From Lysinibacillus sp. BPa_S21 (GTDB taxonomy: Bacteria; Bacillota; Bacilli; Bacillales_A; Planococcaceae), in contig NZ_JALIRS010000003.1 in assembly GCF_023337795.1 (NCBI RefSeq), positions 186,001 to 250,000 of the forward strand: a stretch of 64,000 nt of DNA, in the 5' to 3' direction. Position numbers and translations under genes: made by a program. Positions 22,673 to 32,000 of the stretch are shown piece after piece; positions within the stretch are counted from its first letter, which is position 1, and each line of letters opens with the position of its first letter. The notes under the pieces are model-generated. The model ran no database searches, was not told the origin of the DNA, and saw only the letters and a list, made by a program, of their open reading frames with translations.

Positions 22673-24241
22673 TTAGGCTGTTTCAGACTCTTTTGAATGT
22701 ACACGCTTCATGAAATCATTGACATCAGCTGGTACTTTCCGATCTAATAATGAAACAATAACAACGGATAAGAAGCCTACAGGTACTGTGACGATGCCAG
22801 GGATTTTAAATTGTAAGAAGCTTGGTAATGTTCCTGGTAGAAAGATCATCCACATCGATACACCTAGACCAATGAGTAAACCTGCAATTGCTCCTTTTTC
22901 TGTCATTCCTCTCCACCAAATACCTAAAATAAATATTGGTGTAAATGTACTCGCCGCTACAGTAAAGGCAAGTGCCACTAAATGACCGATGGATGCATCT
23001 TTAACTAATAAGCCCAACGCTCCATATAAAATACCTAATAAAACAATGGCTACTTTCCCTGCAATCACTCGTTGTTTTTCTGTAATATCCTTTTTCATAA
23101 CACTTGCATATAAATCATGGGCTAATGCACCTGAGCTTGTAATAAATAAGCCCGATAAATTTGAGAATATGGCTGCAAAAGCACCTGCTATGACAAGTCC
23201 AAGTAGCCATTTCCCTCCTAGTGCAAGTGCTGTTGTAGGAATAACCATATTGTTCCCACCAAGCACTAAATCACGCATGACTTCCTCACTTGCCGTACCC
23301 GAGATAAAAATAGAACGGCCTACAACACCTAAGTAAACAGCTAATAAGAAAAACGTACTAGCAATCCCAATCGCCATTAATGCTGATTTTCGAGCCGCCT
23401 TCGCACTTGGATTCGTATAAAATCTTAGTAAAATATGTGGCAAACCAATTGTCCCTAATGCTAAACCGATTGTCATACTGATAGTTTGCCAAAATGTTGG
23501 GAAATAAAAACCAGTTCCTGTCCAAGCAGCACCATCAAAATTAACATTATTTCCATCTAAAGCATATGGTGATGTTCCTGTAATAGGACCACTGAATGAA
23601 TTAATAGCAGCTAAAATTTTATCGTAATGCAAACCACTATACATTGCTGCAATCAACATAACAACAAACGCTCCAAGTCGAATCCAAAGCTCTAAAGCTT
23701 GGTTGATTGTCGTTCCTTTCATACCGCCTATTCCTACATAGAAAACCATTACAACACACGTAAAGATAATCCCGAATTCATATGAAGTCCCGAAAAACAT
23801 ACTTAAAATTTGTGCCGCCCCTAATAATTGTGGCGCTGCATAAAAACCAGAGATCGCTAATACTACAGCTACTGCTACTAGCCGAGCTCGTCTACTATGA
23901 AAACGATAAGCTAAAAAATCGGCAACGGTAAATGCTCCAAAACGTCTTAACGGACCTGCCACAAAAATAGCTAGTAACGTCAATCCAATAGAGAAGCAAA
24001 ATGCATAGTAAGCACCGTCATACCCTAATTGAAAAGTCAAACCAGCTATCCCAAGAAATGTTGCTGCACTTAAATAGTCTCCCCCAATTGCCGAACCATT
24101 TGTAAACCATCCAAAACTTCGTCCCCCAACAAAGAAATCGGATGCCGTTGCATTTCTTTTCGTTAAATACGTAATGTATACAATTGTCCCCATTAAAGCA
24201 ATAGTCAATAACATCTTTGGTTCTAATAAAGCTTGCATCAT
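22673..24241 (-). CDS. actP: Sodium:solute symporter, acetate permease (ActP/YwcA-like)
   Basis: Membrane transporter of the SSS family, 522 residues with about 13 hydrophobic segments. Features typical of the acetate/pyruvate group are FFVGGRSFGWFTNGSAIGGDYLSAATFLG near residue 35 (read in parts) and GMKGTTINQALELW near residue 173, plus LGTIGLPHILLRFYT near residue 260. The preceding gene is a small DUF485 protein, the standard partner of this transporter group. Substrate is inferred to be acetate or another short monocarboxylate; the family also includes proline and pantothenate carriers, so it is not certain. Terminator follows. Confidence 0.85.
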   Translation of the reverse strand: MMQALLEPKMLLTIALMGTIVYITYLTKRNATASDFFVGGRSFGWFTNGSAIGGDYLSAATFLGIAGLTFQLGYDGAYYAFCFSIGLTLLAIFVAGPLRRFGAFTVADFLAYRFHSRRARLVAVAVVLAISGFYAAPQLLGAAQILSMFFGTSYEFGIIFTCVVMVFYVGIGGMKGTTINQALELWIRLGAFVVMLIAAMYSGLHYDKILAAINSFSGPITGTSPYALDGNNVNFDGAAWTGTGFYFPTFWQTISMTIGLALGTIGLPHILLRFYTNPSAKAARKSALMAIGIASTFFLLAVYLGVVGRSIFISGTASEEVMRDLVLGGNNMVIPTTALALGGKWLLGLVIAGAFAAIFSNLSGLFITSSGALAHDLYASVMKKDITEKQRVIAGKVAIVLLGILYGALGLLVKDASIGHLVALAFTVAASTFTPIFILGIWWRGMTEKGAIAGLLIGLGVSMWMIFLPGTLPSFLQFKIPGIVTVPVGFLSVVIVSLLDRKVPADVNDFMKRVHSKESETA

Positions 24242-24267
24242 TTTACATATCCCCCCTTAGCTAAAAA

Positions 24268-24603
24268 CTACTTATTAAGTATTTCGTATTTCTTAAGGCG
24301 CTTTTCGTACAATGCTGTATGCACATAGGCAATAATAAAAGCCATTACCATCATCACTACTGTTGTCACAAACCATGTCACTGTCATACCACCTAAAATT
24401 TTTTTGAAAGCAAGCTCTGGGGCGAACCAGTTCATAACCGGAATGCTAAAAATTAAAATAAAATAAAATACCGTTAAACTAAAACCTGTAGTAAACTCAT
24501 CTTTCATAATTTTGTTAGTAGTTGCATCTAGTGGTGGAAGATCCTTTACATCGATAGTTCCAGCTTCCACGTATTCATAATCATGACTCCCTACTTCTGC
24601 CAT
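24268..24603 (-). CDS. DUF485 membrane protein, symporter partner
   Basis: Small membrane protein of 111 residues, YjcH-like. A charged N-terminus of about 38 residues is followed by two hydrophobic segments (FSLTVFYFILIFSIPVMNWF and TWFVTTVVMMVMAFIIAYVH) and a basic tail ending LKKYEILNK. DUF485 proteins are encoded directly upstream of acetate symporters in many bacteria, as here (26-bp gap). Biochemical role is unknown. The promoter should lie in the 190-bp divergent gap with the AraC-type gene, which also holds a CodY-like box. Confidence 0.85.
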   Translation of the reverse strand: MAEVGSHDYEYVEAGTIDVKDLPPLDATTNKIMKDEFTTGFSLTVFYFILIFSIPVMNWFAPELAFKKILGGMTVTWFVTTVVMMVMAFIIAYVHTALYEKRLKKYEILNK

Positions 24604-24634
24604 ATTTCAACTCCCCCTTCCTGTATACGTAAAT

Positions 24635-24649
24635 AATTGTCTGAAATTT
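24635..24649. promoter_or_regulatory. CodY-like box upstream of the DUF485-symporter operon
   Basis: AATTGTCTGAAATTT has two mismatches to AATTTTCWGAAAATT and lies 31 bp upstream of the DUF485 start codon. Its first half is identical to the better box upstream of opp. Confidence 0.4.
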
Positions 24650-24792
24650 CAAATTATTATTCACTACAATCATTCTATTCTATTTAATCTATAAAATAGT
24701 TACAAAATATTGCTGTATTAGTACAAAAAAATGCTATTTTAAGTTAAACTATTTTTATTATTTTCCATTTATCATAGAAAGGAGATGTTAGC

Positions 24793-26019
24793 ATTTTAAA
24801 TATTGTTTGGTACATTGAAAATTCAACTGAACAACAACAAATGGGCTACTGGATAGAAGAATACTTACCTAATACCTTTAATACCTGCGAAGAACCCCAA
24901 ACAGAGATTTCCGCCATCATTGTCTATGAAATTAACCGTTTATTTGACTGGGTAAAGATAAACCGGTTAAAAAGAAATTATCCTAATAGTATAATTGTCC
25001 CTATTGTTGCAGAACACCTTACCTACTCAACTGGTATCGCCATTGAACTAAATTTAACTGCACTTCTTATAAAGCCTTTACAGAAAGCGAAATTTCTACG
25101 AATTGTTAAAAAGCTTTATACCTCCTATAAAGCAAAACAAGCAAGTACTCTTACAATGCTGGAGTTATCACAACAAATTTCGCAAGATCATACTTCGCCA
25201 TTCCGAGAAGCTTTTTTAAAACGACTTATACGTGGAGAGGTTGAAAGCGAGCAGGAAATCATCCAGTCTTCCTCTTTTTTATCGAGGCATTGTATCCCAA
25301 ATATCGTGTTTTTAATCCAGGGCTATATAGATGTGAATGAAGGTCGACCTTTCCCTCATGATGCAAGCAGTGTAATAACAAATGTGTTTCACCAAAACTT
25401 TACTAGTAAAGTACCTATTTCTTTTTTACATTTTGAACGTTATTTACTGTTGCTGATGCGCATTCCTAATGAATACACATCATTTAAGCATTGGTCTGAG
25501 GGGGTAACTTGTTTACTTGAGGTTATTGAAACGTTAAAAAAAGATTATTGCATCCACCTTTTTATGGGGGTTGGAGGCGTTTTTCAGGACGCTATGCAAG
25601 TCAAGGAATCCTATAGCCAAGCTCGAAAGGCACGGCGGAAACCTCCTGTTCATAATGTCCATATACGATTTTATGAGGATTTAACAAAGCAAGAACAGCT
25701 CCAGAAAGCTATCCAATATATCGAGGAGCACTATAATGAACAACTTACGATCCGTGACGTTGCCAAATATAGCAATTTTAGTGCTACTCATTTTAGCAGA
25801 TTGTTTAAAAAAGAAATTGGTCGCAATTTTGTTGATTATGTAGCCTTTACACGCATCATCAAATCACTACCTTATTTGCGAAAATACGATTACACCATTG
25901 AAAAGATCTCCTTCATCTGCGGCTTCAACACACCTAATTATTTCAGCCTTACGTTTAAGAAATATGTCGGTATATCTCCAACTGACTACCGCAATACGCG
26001 GGAAATATTATTTAAATAG
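24793..26019 (+). CDS. AraC-family transcriptional regulator with degenerate receiver domain
   Basis: DNA-binding regulator of about 408 residues. The N-terminal 110 residues look like a response-regulator receiver: LNIVWYIEN as first strand, then the phosphorylation-site position occupied by Glu in AIIVYEINRLFDW, and the conserved Lys-Pro in LLIKPLQKAKF. The middle resembles the linker domain of YesN-type regulators. The C-terminal 100 residues are a double helix-turn-helix AraC domain (LTIRDVAKYSNFSATHFSRL, then IEKISFICGFNTPNYFSLTF). I start it at ATT 24793: AAAGGAG lies 8 nt before it, and the first in-frame ATG (24841) would remove the first strand of the receiver. No ATG, GTG or TTG exists in frame between. 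Divergent from the symporter operon, so it may control it. Start codon uncertain. Confidence 0.82.
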   Translation: MLNIVWYIENSTEQQQMGYWIEEYLPNTFNTCEEPQTEISAIIVYEINRLFDWVKINRLKRNYPNSIIVPIVAEHLTYSTGIAIELNLTALLIKPLQKAKFLRIVKKLYTSYKAKQASTLTMLELSQQISQDHTSPFREAFLKRLIRGEVESEQEIIQSSSFLSRHCIPNIVFLIQGYIDVNEGRPFPHDASSVITNVFHQNFTSKVPISFLHFERYLLLLMRIPNEYTSFKHWSEGVTCLLEVIETLKKDYCIHLFMGVGGVFQDAMQVKESYSQARKARRKPPVHNVHIRFYEDLTKQEQLQKAIQYIEEHYNEQLTIRDVAKYSNFSATHFSRLFKKEIGRNFVDYVAFTRIIKSLPYLRKYDYTIEKISFICGFNTPNYFSLTFKKYVGISPTDYRNTREILFK

Positions 26020-26090
26020 TGCCGTCAAATTTCTGATGAAATTGCTCCATTACAAAAAAGAATCTGCTAGACCTCTGATGAAAAGTAAAC

Positions 26091-26124
26091 AACGCAAGCC
26101 CCCATCATCAAGGAGACTTGCGTT
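26091..26124 (+). terminator. Terminator between the AraC-type gene and ileS
   Basis: Inverted repeat AACGCAAG / CTTGCGTT with an 18-nt interior that can pair partly, lying between the convergent ends of the two genes. The T-tract is modest on both strands. Confidence 0.55.
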
Positions 26125-26173
26125 ATTAATTACATAGAATGCAGATTCTTATTTTTATACCTGTTTGTCTATA

Positions 26174-28942
26174 TTAAGCGTAATACTTTTCTACAACTTC
26201 TGCACAACGCGCACACACTGTTGCATGTGCTTCATTTGAACCGACTGTTTCAGAAATAGACCAGCAACGCTCACATTTTTCACCTGTTGCTTTTTCGACA
26301 ACAATCGAAGCATGTTCTAGAACTAATGCGTCTGCAGGTGCAGCTTCAATTGAAGCCACTTCAAAGGCAGAAACAATTGAAAGCTGTGCAAAATCAATGC
26401 TTGCATCATTTAATAATGCTGCCACATCTTCTTTTGCATAAACTGTCACTTTTGCTTCAAGTGATTTACCGATTGTTTTTGCATTACGAGCTTCCTCTAA
26501 TGCTTTTAAAATATCATCACGAACATCAATAATTTTCTCCCATTTTGCTCGTAGACTTTCGAAGTTTTCGTGTTCATCTACTTCTGGGAAGTCTGTTAAT
26601 TGTACAGATACCTCTTCTACAACACCTTGAGCATGTAAGTAAGACCACATCTCGTCGCTTGTATGAGGGATAATAGGTGACATTACTTTTACTAATGTCA
26701 TCAATGTGTCATAAATAACTGTTTGCATTGCACGGCGATCTTTATTGTCATGACCTTCGATGTACACAACATCTTTTGCAATATCTAAATAGAATGAAGA
26801 TAGTTCTACTGCTACAAAGTTATTGACAGCATGGTAAACAGCTGCAAAATCATAGCGATCATATGCGGCACGTACAGTTTTTAAAACATCCTGCAAGCGC
26901 ATATAAACGTACTGATCCATTTCACGAAGATCCTCGTAGGCTACACGATCTTTCGTTACATCGAAATCAGCTACATTTCCGTGTAAGAAACGGAATGTGT
27001 TACGGATTTTTCGATAAACCTCAGATACCTGCTTCAACATATCCATTGAGATACGAACGTCAGCTGTATAATCTACAGAAGCTACCCATAAACGAAGAAT
27101 ATCTGCTCCGTATTGGTCCATAACCTTTTTCGGGATAATGACATTCCCTAAAGATTTACTCATTTTACGCCCTTCACCATCTAGAACGAAACCATGCGTT
27201 AATAGTCCTTTATATGGTGCATAGCCATTAATAGCTACAGAAGTGATTAATGATGAGTTAAACCATCCACGGTGTTGGTCAGAACCCTCTAAATATAGAT
27301 CAGCTGGATACTTCATACCACGTTCTACTAACACACCTTGGTGAGAAGAACCTGAGTCAAACCAAACGTCCATAATATCGTTTTCTTTTGTAAATTCACC
27401 GTTCGGGCTAGCAGGGTGTGTGAAGCCTTCAGGTAATAATTCTTTAGCTGTTTTTTGGAACCAAATATTTGATCCATGTTCACGGAATAAAGCTGAGATA
27501 TGGGCAATTGTTTCTGGTGTAATAATTGGCTCACCATTTTCAGCATAGAAAATTGGAATTGGCACACCCCATGCACGCTGACGTGAAATTACCCAGTCTC
27601 CACGGTCACGAATCATATTATAAAGACGAGTTTCACCCCAAGCAGGTGTAAATGTTGTTGATTTTACAGCCGCTAGTAGCTCATCACGGAATGCATCTAC
27701 TGACGCAAACCATTGTGGTGTTGCACGATAAATAACTGGTTTTTTCGTACGCCAGTCATGTGGATACGAGTGTGTAAAGAAGTTAAGCTTTTCTAAAGCG
27801 CCTACTTCTTTTAATTTTTCAGTGACCAATTTGTTTGCATCATTGTAGAATATACCTTCAAAACCAGGCGCTTCATCTGTATAACAGCCGCTATTATCAA
27901 CAGGGCTAAGAATTGGTAGGCCATATTGTTTACTAATATAATAATCGTCTTCCCCGTGACCTGGTGCTGTATGCACACAGCCAGTACCCGCTTCGGCAGT
28001 TACGTGTTCTCCAATCATTACAAGAGATTCACGGTCATAGAATGGATGCTGTGCAACAACTCGGTCTAATGCTTCACCTTTAACTTCTTGAATAACTTCA
28101 TACGCTTCCCATTCAAGTTCGTTAGCAACTGTTTCTAATAATTCTTTCGCGATGATGAATTTTTTATCGGCAACTGCCACAACGACATAGATAAATTCAG
28201 GGTTTACAGAAATCCCTAAGTTTGCTGGGATCGTCCAAGGTGTTGTTGTCCAAATGATCATTTTAGCGTCTGCTGGGACAACACCTTTAGCATCTTTTAG
28301 TGCAAAGCTTACATAAATAGAAGCCGATTTAACATCTTTATATTCAATCTCAGCTTCTGCAAGTGCAGATTCAGATGATGGAGACCAATAAACTGGTTTT
28401 AAACCTTTATAAATATAGCCTTTTTCTGCCATCTTTCCGAATACTTCAATTTGACGTGCTTCAAATTCAGGCTTTAATGTAATATATGGATTTTCCCAAT
28501 CACCACGAACACCTAAACGGCGGAATTGTGTACGTTGGTTGTCAATTTGCTCGTAAGCATATTCTTCACATAATTTACGGAATTCGGCAACAGACATTTC
28601 TTTGCGCTTTACGCCTTTGTTCGTAAGTGCTTGCTCAATTGGTAAACCATGTGTATCCCAGCCTGGAATATAGTTTACATGGTAGCCCGTCATAGAGCGA
28701 TGACGCGTAATCATATCTTTCAGCACTTTATTTAAAGCATGACCGATATGGATATCACCATTTGCATATGGAGGTCCATCGTGTAATACATACTCGGGGC
28801 GTCCTTCTGTACGCTCCATCTGTAATTTATTAATGTCCATTTCATTCCATTTTTCTTGCATCTTCGGTTCATTCGCCGGTAAGTTTCCACGCATTGGGAA
28901 ATCTGTTTTAGGCATTAATAAAGTATCTTTGTACTCAACCAT
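26174..28942 (-). CDS. ileS: Isoleucyl-tRNA synthetase
   Basis: Class I aminoacyl-tRNA synthetase, 922 residues. The HIGH signature is in [16 protein letters not shown] near residue 57, the editing (CP1) domain contains [16 protein letters not shown], and the KMSKS signature is [10 protein letters not shown] near residue 595. The C-terminal zinc-finger has four cysteines in GEKCERCWS and VCARCAEVV. The gene is controlled by the T-box leader upstream. Length and motifs fit the bacterial (ileS1) type. Confidence 0.97.
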   Translation of the reverse strand: MVEYKDTLLMPKTDFPMRGNLPANEPKMQEKWNEMDINKLQMERTEGRPEYVLHDGPPYANGDIHIGHALNKVLKDMITRHRSMTGYHVNYIPGWDTHGLPIEQALTNKGVKRKEMSVAEFRKLCEEYAYEQIDNQRTQFRRLGVRGDWENPYITLKPEFEARQIEVFGKMAEKGYIYKGLKPVYWSPSSESALAEAEIEYKDVKSASIYVSFALKDAKGVVPADAKMIIWTTTPWTIPANLGISVNPEFIYVVVAVADKKFIIAKELLETVANELEWEAYEVIQEVKGEALDRVVAQHPFYDRESLVMIGEHVTAEAGTGCVHTAPGHGEDDYYISKQYGLPILSPVDNSGCYTDEAPGFEGIFYNDANKLVTEKLKEVGALEKLNFFTHSYPHDWRTKKPVIYRATPQWFASVDAFRDELLAAVKSTTFTPAWGETRLYNMIRDRGDWVISRQRAWGVPIPIFYAENGEPIITPETIAHISALFREHGSNIWFQKTAKELLPEGFTHPASPNGEFTKENDIMDVWFDSGSSHQGVLVERGMKYPADLYLEGSDQHRGWFNSSLITSVAINGYAPYKGLLTHGFVLDGEGRKMSKSLGNVIIPKKVMDQYGADILRLWVASVDYTADVRISMDMLKQVSEVYRKIRNTFRFLHGNVADFDVTKDRVAYEDLREMDQYVYMRLQDVLKTVRAAYDRYDFAAVYHAVNNFVAVELSSFYLDIAKDVVYIEGHDNKDRRAMQTVIYDTLMTLVKVMSPIIPHTSDEMWSYLHAQGVVEEVSVQLTDFPEVDEHENFESLRAKWEKIIDVRDDILKALEEARNAKTIGKSLEAKVTVYAKEDVAALLNDASIDFAQLSIVSAFEVASIEAAPADALVLEHASIVVEKATGEKCERCWSISETVGSNEAHATVCARCAEVVEKYYA

Positions 28943-29025
28943 TTTTCAATTCCTCCTTTATGTTTACAAACAAAGAACAAATGCAGCACATGGGCGCTCA
29001 TACACAATCGACAGTATCTCAAGGA

Positions 29026-29052
29026 ATCGCCCAGCCGGAACGGAAATCAACT
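29026..29052 (+). repeat. Family A tail fragment between the T-box and ileS
   Basis: Matches the right end of the family A element (CCCAGCCGGAACGGAAATCAA). It sits inside the transcribed region between the T-box terminator and the ileS start codon. Confidence 0.65.
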
Positions 29053-29159
29053 TATATACATGGCATTCGTTTTGTGAAATGTCATCGTTAAGTTCTAGTT
29101 ATCGGCAAAATCAACAAGTTTTAACAACGGAAGTATACGTTCAAATATTGGAGAACATA

Positions 29160-29424
29160 AAAAAGCCTCTCAATCCCTCAAAGGGACGAGAAGCTTATAC
29201 TCGCGGTACCACCCTAATTGTAGCACAAAATTGCACTACCACTTAAAGCACGTTAACGTTGTGCATCACGAAATAACTTACTACATTCAGTTATTTAGCT
29301 CAGAAGTGATGTTCATTGTTATTTGCTTGTTTGGGCTCGCACTATCCCCAAATCGCTTAACTACGCCTAACAAATACTGTCTTCGTCTCTGCCTGTTTGC
29401 ATATCTGTTCAAATTAATTACTAT
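29160..29424 (-). promoter_or_regulatory. Isoleucine-specific T-box leader of ileS
   Basis: The transcript has the T-box sequence AGGGTGGTACCGCG (29202-29215) that pairs with the uncharged tRNA end in the antiterminator, and a terminator hairpin CTCGTCCCT / AGGGATTGAG followed by Ts (about 29160-29195). The 5' part fits stem I, with an ATC isoleucine codon in the expected specifier position (29308-29310, context GAACATCAC). Uncharged tRNA-Ile is expected to switch ileS on. Confidence 0.9.
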
Positions 29425-29430
29425 TTCAAT

Positions 29431-29459
29431 AGTATATGAAAATCAAACAATCACGTCAA
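29431..29459 (-). promoter_or_regulatory. Promoter of the ileS T-box transcript
   Basis: TTGACG, 17-bp spacer, TATACT on the minus strand, placing the transcription start at the 5' end of the T-box. Confidence 0.85.
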
Positions 29460-29560
29460 GTTTCGATGTTTACACATATAGTGAATCAATCATGCCTCCG
29501 CATAATGAAATCAGCATTGTACTTGCACCAAACCTGACGCTACTTATTCGCTGAAAGAAA

Positions 29561-30085
29561 TTACACTTGATCGGCTTCTTGTGCTTCTTCAACTGATGCT
29601 TGAATTTCAGTAAGGTCAATATCGTATTGTAGCAAATGATCCCAATCGTCTGCATTTAGTAAATCCAGTTGTGCCTCTACAAGCATTTTAAAACGATTAC
29701 GGAATACCTTTGATTGCTTTTTCAGCTCATCAATTTCAATTGTTACTTTTCGAGCCTTTGTTAAAGCTTCATTGATAATACGGTCAGCATTTTTTTCTGC
29801 TTCCTTTACAATGAGTTTAGCCTCTTTTTGAGAATTTCTTCGTACTTCGTCAGCTGCCTCTTGTGCAACAACAATTGATTTTTGTAACGTTTCCTCTAAT
29901 GAGTTAAAATGTCTCGCTTGTTCTAAGGACATTTCTAGTTGTTTGTCTACTTCCTTTTTTTCACGTAACAAAATTTCATAGTCTTTTATAATTTGATCTA
30001 AAAATTCGTTGACTTCATCTTCAGCATAACCTCTGAAAGATTTAGTAAACTCCTTATTATGTATATCAATAGGTGATAACGGCAT
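29561..30085 (-). CDS. divIVA: Cell-division protein DivIVA
   Basis: Coiled-coil protein, 174 residues, that senses negative membrane curvature at poles and septa and recruits division-site and sporulation factors. The N-terminal membrane-binding domain starts PLSPIDIHNKEFTKSFRGY and includes the EDEVNEFLDQIIKDYE heptads; a second coiled coil covers about residues 70-150 (QKEAKLIVKEAEKNADRI). The ATG at 30085 has AAGGAGAG and GGAT upstream; the longer open frame to 30133 has no RBS. It is the last gene of the ylm cluster, as in other Bacillales. Confidence 0.95.
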   Translation of the reverse strand: MPLSPIDIHNKEFTKSFRGYAEDEVNEFLDQIIKDYEILLREKKEVDKQLEMSLEQARHFNSLEETLQKSIVVAQEAADEVRRNSQKEAKLIVKEAEKNADRIINEALTKARKVTIEIDELKKQSKVFRNRFKMLVEAQLDLLNADDWDHLLQYDIDLTEIQASVEEAQEADQV

Positions 30086-30180
30086 ACGATCCTTCTCTCC
30101 TTTACATGTACATTCGTAATTTTTATTATACAATCATTCCAAGAACTTAGCAGTAAAAATTAATGAAATATACTTGATTT

Positions 30181-30969
30181 TTAGCTTTTTTGGGTCAATC
30201 GACCGATTTGTAAACGAATTTTATCTTTTTTTGTACGGCCTTCAGTCAGTATGATTTTTATGCGACCGCTTCCGCGTACAGATAAAATATCGCCTTCTTG
30301 TAATTCAAAAGCGACTGCATCCCGTTCAGTCCAATTGACACGTACCTTTTTACCTGTAATGAATGCTTGCGCTTTCTGACGAGAAATTTTTAAAACCGTG
30401 GAAATAATAACATCTAAACGCATAGAAGTAACAGTATGAGACTCTTCTAGCCACTCTTCCTCGTTTTGTAGCAAAGGCTCCGTCTCTTTAATCGATTCTA
30501 CATGTACTTTTACTTTGCCTATGCCTGTTAAATGTAAGCGTACATATTCCGCTACCTCATTCGCTACTACAAATTGTACTAAATGGTCATTTACACGAAT
30601 ATCACCGAATTTCCCACGATCCAACCCTAAAGATAATAAAGCTCCAAGGACATCTGGATGTCGTAATTGGACAAATTTCACAGGATATTGAATTGTAAAT
30701 ACTGTAAGCTGAAAGTCTTCCTCCACAGGCTCAAAATAGGTTGGATAAATAAGCACACGTTGTCTTTCTGCCTCATCAAAGAGCCCAGCACTAGCCGTTT
30801 TCAATGTGTCATTCTGTCCGATTATTGATGCAACAATAAAGCGCTGTCGAGGGTCTAAAAAATCAGTAAGCTTAGGAGCATATCGATCCTCTACCTCATG
30901 CTGCCAGCCCACAACCTGTTCGATAAAAGGCTGCTCGTCTTTTCTAAAATGCTGTATTAAATGCTCCAT
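30181..30969 (-). CDS. ylmH: S4-domain RNA-binding protein YlmH
   Basis: RNA-binding protein of 262 residues associated with ribosome rescue and division in Bacillales. The S4 domain is at about residues 182-245 (RLDVIISTVLKISRQKAQAF, then GDILSVRGSGRIKI). The N-terminal part contains IGQNDTLKTASAGL and LGLDRGKFGDIRV, typical of the family. I use the ATG at 30969, 6 nt after GAGGTG; a GTG three codons upstream overlaps that RBS. In frame and complete. Confidence 0.92.
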   Translation of the reverse strand: MEHLIQHFRKDEQPFIEQVVGWQHEVEDRYAPKLTDFLDPRQRFIVASIIGQNDTLKTASAGLFDEAERQRVLIYPTYFEPVEEDFQLTVFTIQYPVKFVQLRHPDVLGALLSLGLDRGKFGDIRVNDHLVQFVVANEVAEYVRLHLTGIGKVKVHVESIKETEPLLQNEEEWLEESHTVTSMRLDVIISTVLKISRQKAQAFITGKKVRVNWTERDAVAFELQEGDILSVRGSGRIKIILTEGRTKKDKIRLQIGRLTQKS

Positions 30970-31047
30970 TTCATTCACCTCTATTATCTCTCTTTTACTA
31001 GTTCAATTTCATTGGTATTTTAAGGATTATTCAAAATAGGCTCGTAG

Positions 31048-31096
31048 GGTAGATTTCCATTCTGGCTGGGCGCTGATGAGCCGCTTCACTCGCTCC
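31048..31096 (-). repeat. Family A body-and-tail fragment
   Basis: Read on the minus strand: GGAGCGAGTGAAGCGGCTCA, then GCGCCCAGCC, GGAAATCTACC. This matches the right half of the full copy at 59.3-59.4 kb. It lies in the ylmG-ylmH gap. Confidence 0.6.
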
Positions 31097-31170
31097 ATAT
31101 GCATTCATGCCAAAGTTGGATTTGCTTTACCTTTCCCTATTCACGCTAAATTTAGTATTCCCGATAAATA

Positions 31171-31200
31171 AAAAATCCCCACCGTTCGTGAGGATTTCTT
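31171..31200 (-). terminator. Terminator after ylmG
   Basis: Minus-strand hairpin AAATCCTCAC / GTGGGGATTT with a 5-nt loop and a T run, adjacent to the ylmG stop codon. It separates ylmC-ylmE-sepF-ylmG from ylmH-divIVA. Confidence 0.75.
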
Positions 31201-31482
31201 TTAAAGCAACATCTCGTATATTTTTAAAATAACAATAAATAACCCTTTTTGAATATAATTAAGGAGAAATATTGCTACGATAGGTGAAATATCAATCATG
31301 CCGATTGGCGGAATAAATTTTCTGAAAATCCCGAGATAAGGTTCGCAAACTTTTGCTAACATTCGTCCAACTGATGAATTTTGGATAGCAGGTACCCAAG
31401 ACATTAAAACATATGCGACTAACATTAGTGAGTAAACATAAAATGCTATTGACACATACTTCAAGATTAAATAAAAAGTCAT
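31201..31482 (-). CDS. ylmG: YggT-family membrane protein YlmG
   Basis: Small integral membrane protein of 93 residues with two hydrophobic segments, about residues 3-27 and 65-88. The conserved YggT elements are SWVPAIQNSSVGRMLAKVCEPYLGIFRKFIPPIG (residues about 28-61, quoted in two parts: SWVPAIQNSSVG and CEPYLGIFRKFIPP). Exact role unknown; relatives act in chloroplast nucleoid partitioning and are linked with division. It follows sepF by 20 bp. The RBS (GAGGAT) is far from the ATG. Confidence 0.9.
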   Translation of the reverse strand: MTFYLILKYVSIAFYVYSLMLVAYVLMSWVPAIQNSSVGRMLAKVCEPYLGIFRKFIPPIGMIDISPIVAIFLLNYIQKGLFIVILKIYEMLL

Positions 31483-31502
31483 ATAAACTACAATCCTCGC
31501 TA

Positions 31503-32000
31503 TTAATTATCGTCTAAAATAAAATTCGAAATTTCTCCAGACACTTCTACATTATCAGGTGTGCATAGGAAAATGTCTTTACCAATTCTTTGAATATCTC
31601 CGCCAAGTGCATAGACTGTACCACTCAAAAAATCAATAATTCTTACACCTTGCTCTCGATCAATACGTTGTAAATTGACGATCGTAGCGCGCTTATTTTT
31701 TAAGTGTTCTGCAATATCCTGTGCTTCGGCATATACTCTTGGCTCAACTAATACAACTTTTGCGCCTTTAGAATTCATTGCTGCCTGCAGGCTTACAATG
31801 TTGTTTGTAGGTGCTGTACTCTGTGGAAAAATTTCCTGAACTGGAGCCTTGCGCTCCTTTACAACTTTTTTTGGCTTCACAGATTGAATCTGTTGCTGTT
31901 GTTGTACGGGTTGTTGCTGTTGAATAGGAGCTTGCGTGATTTCTTCTTCTATTTCTTCCTCAAGATAAAAGAAATTTTTAATTTTATTTTTCATGCTCAT
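31503..32000 (-). CDS. sepF: Cell-division protein SepF
   Basis: FtsZ-binding membrane-anchored protein, 165 residues, that forms rings and aligns FtsZ filaments at the septum. The N-terminal amphipathic membrane anchor is [14 protein letters not shown]; a glutamine-rich, proline-containing linker follows ([13 protein letters not shown]); the globular domain starts near residue 75 and includes [22 protein letters not shown] and [15 protein letters not shown] (read in parts). I use the ATG at 32000 (GAGGGG 6 nt upstream); it overlaps the ylmE end by 17 bp. Confidence 0.93.
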   Translation of the reverse strand: MSMKNKIKNFFYLEEEIEEEITQAPIQQQQPVQQQQQIQSVKPKKVVKERKAPVQEIFPQSTAPTNNIVSLQAAMNSKGAKVVLVEPRVYAEAQDIAEHLKNKRATIVNLQRIDREQGVRIIDFLSGTVYALGGDIQRIGKDIFLCTPDNVEVSGEISNFILDDN

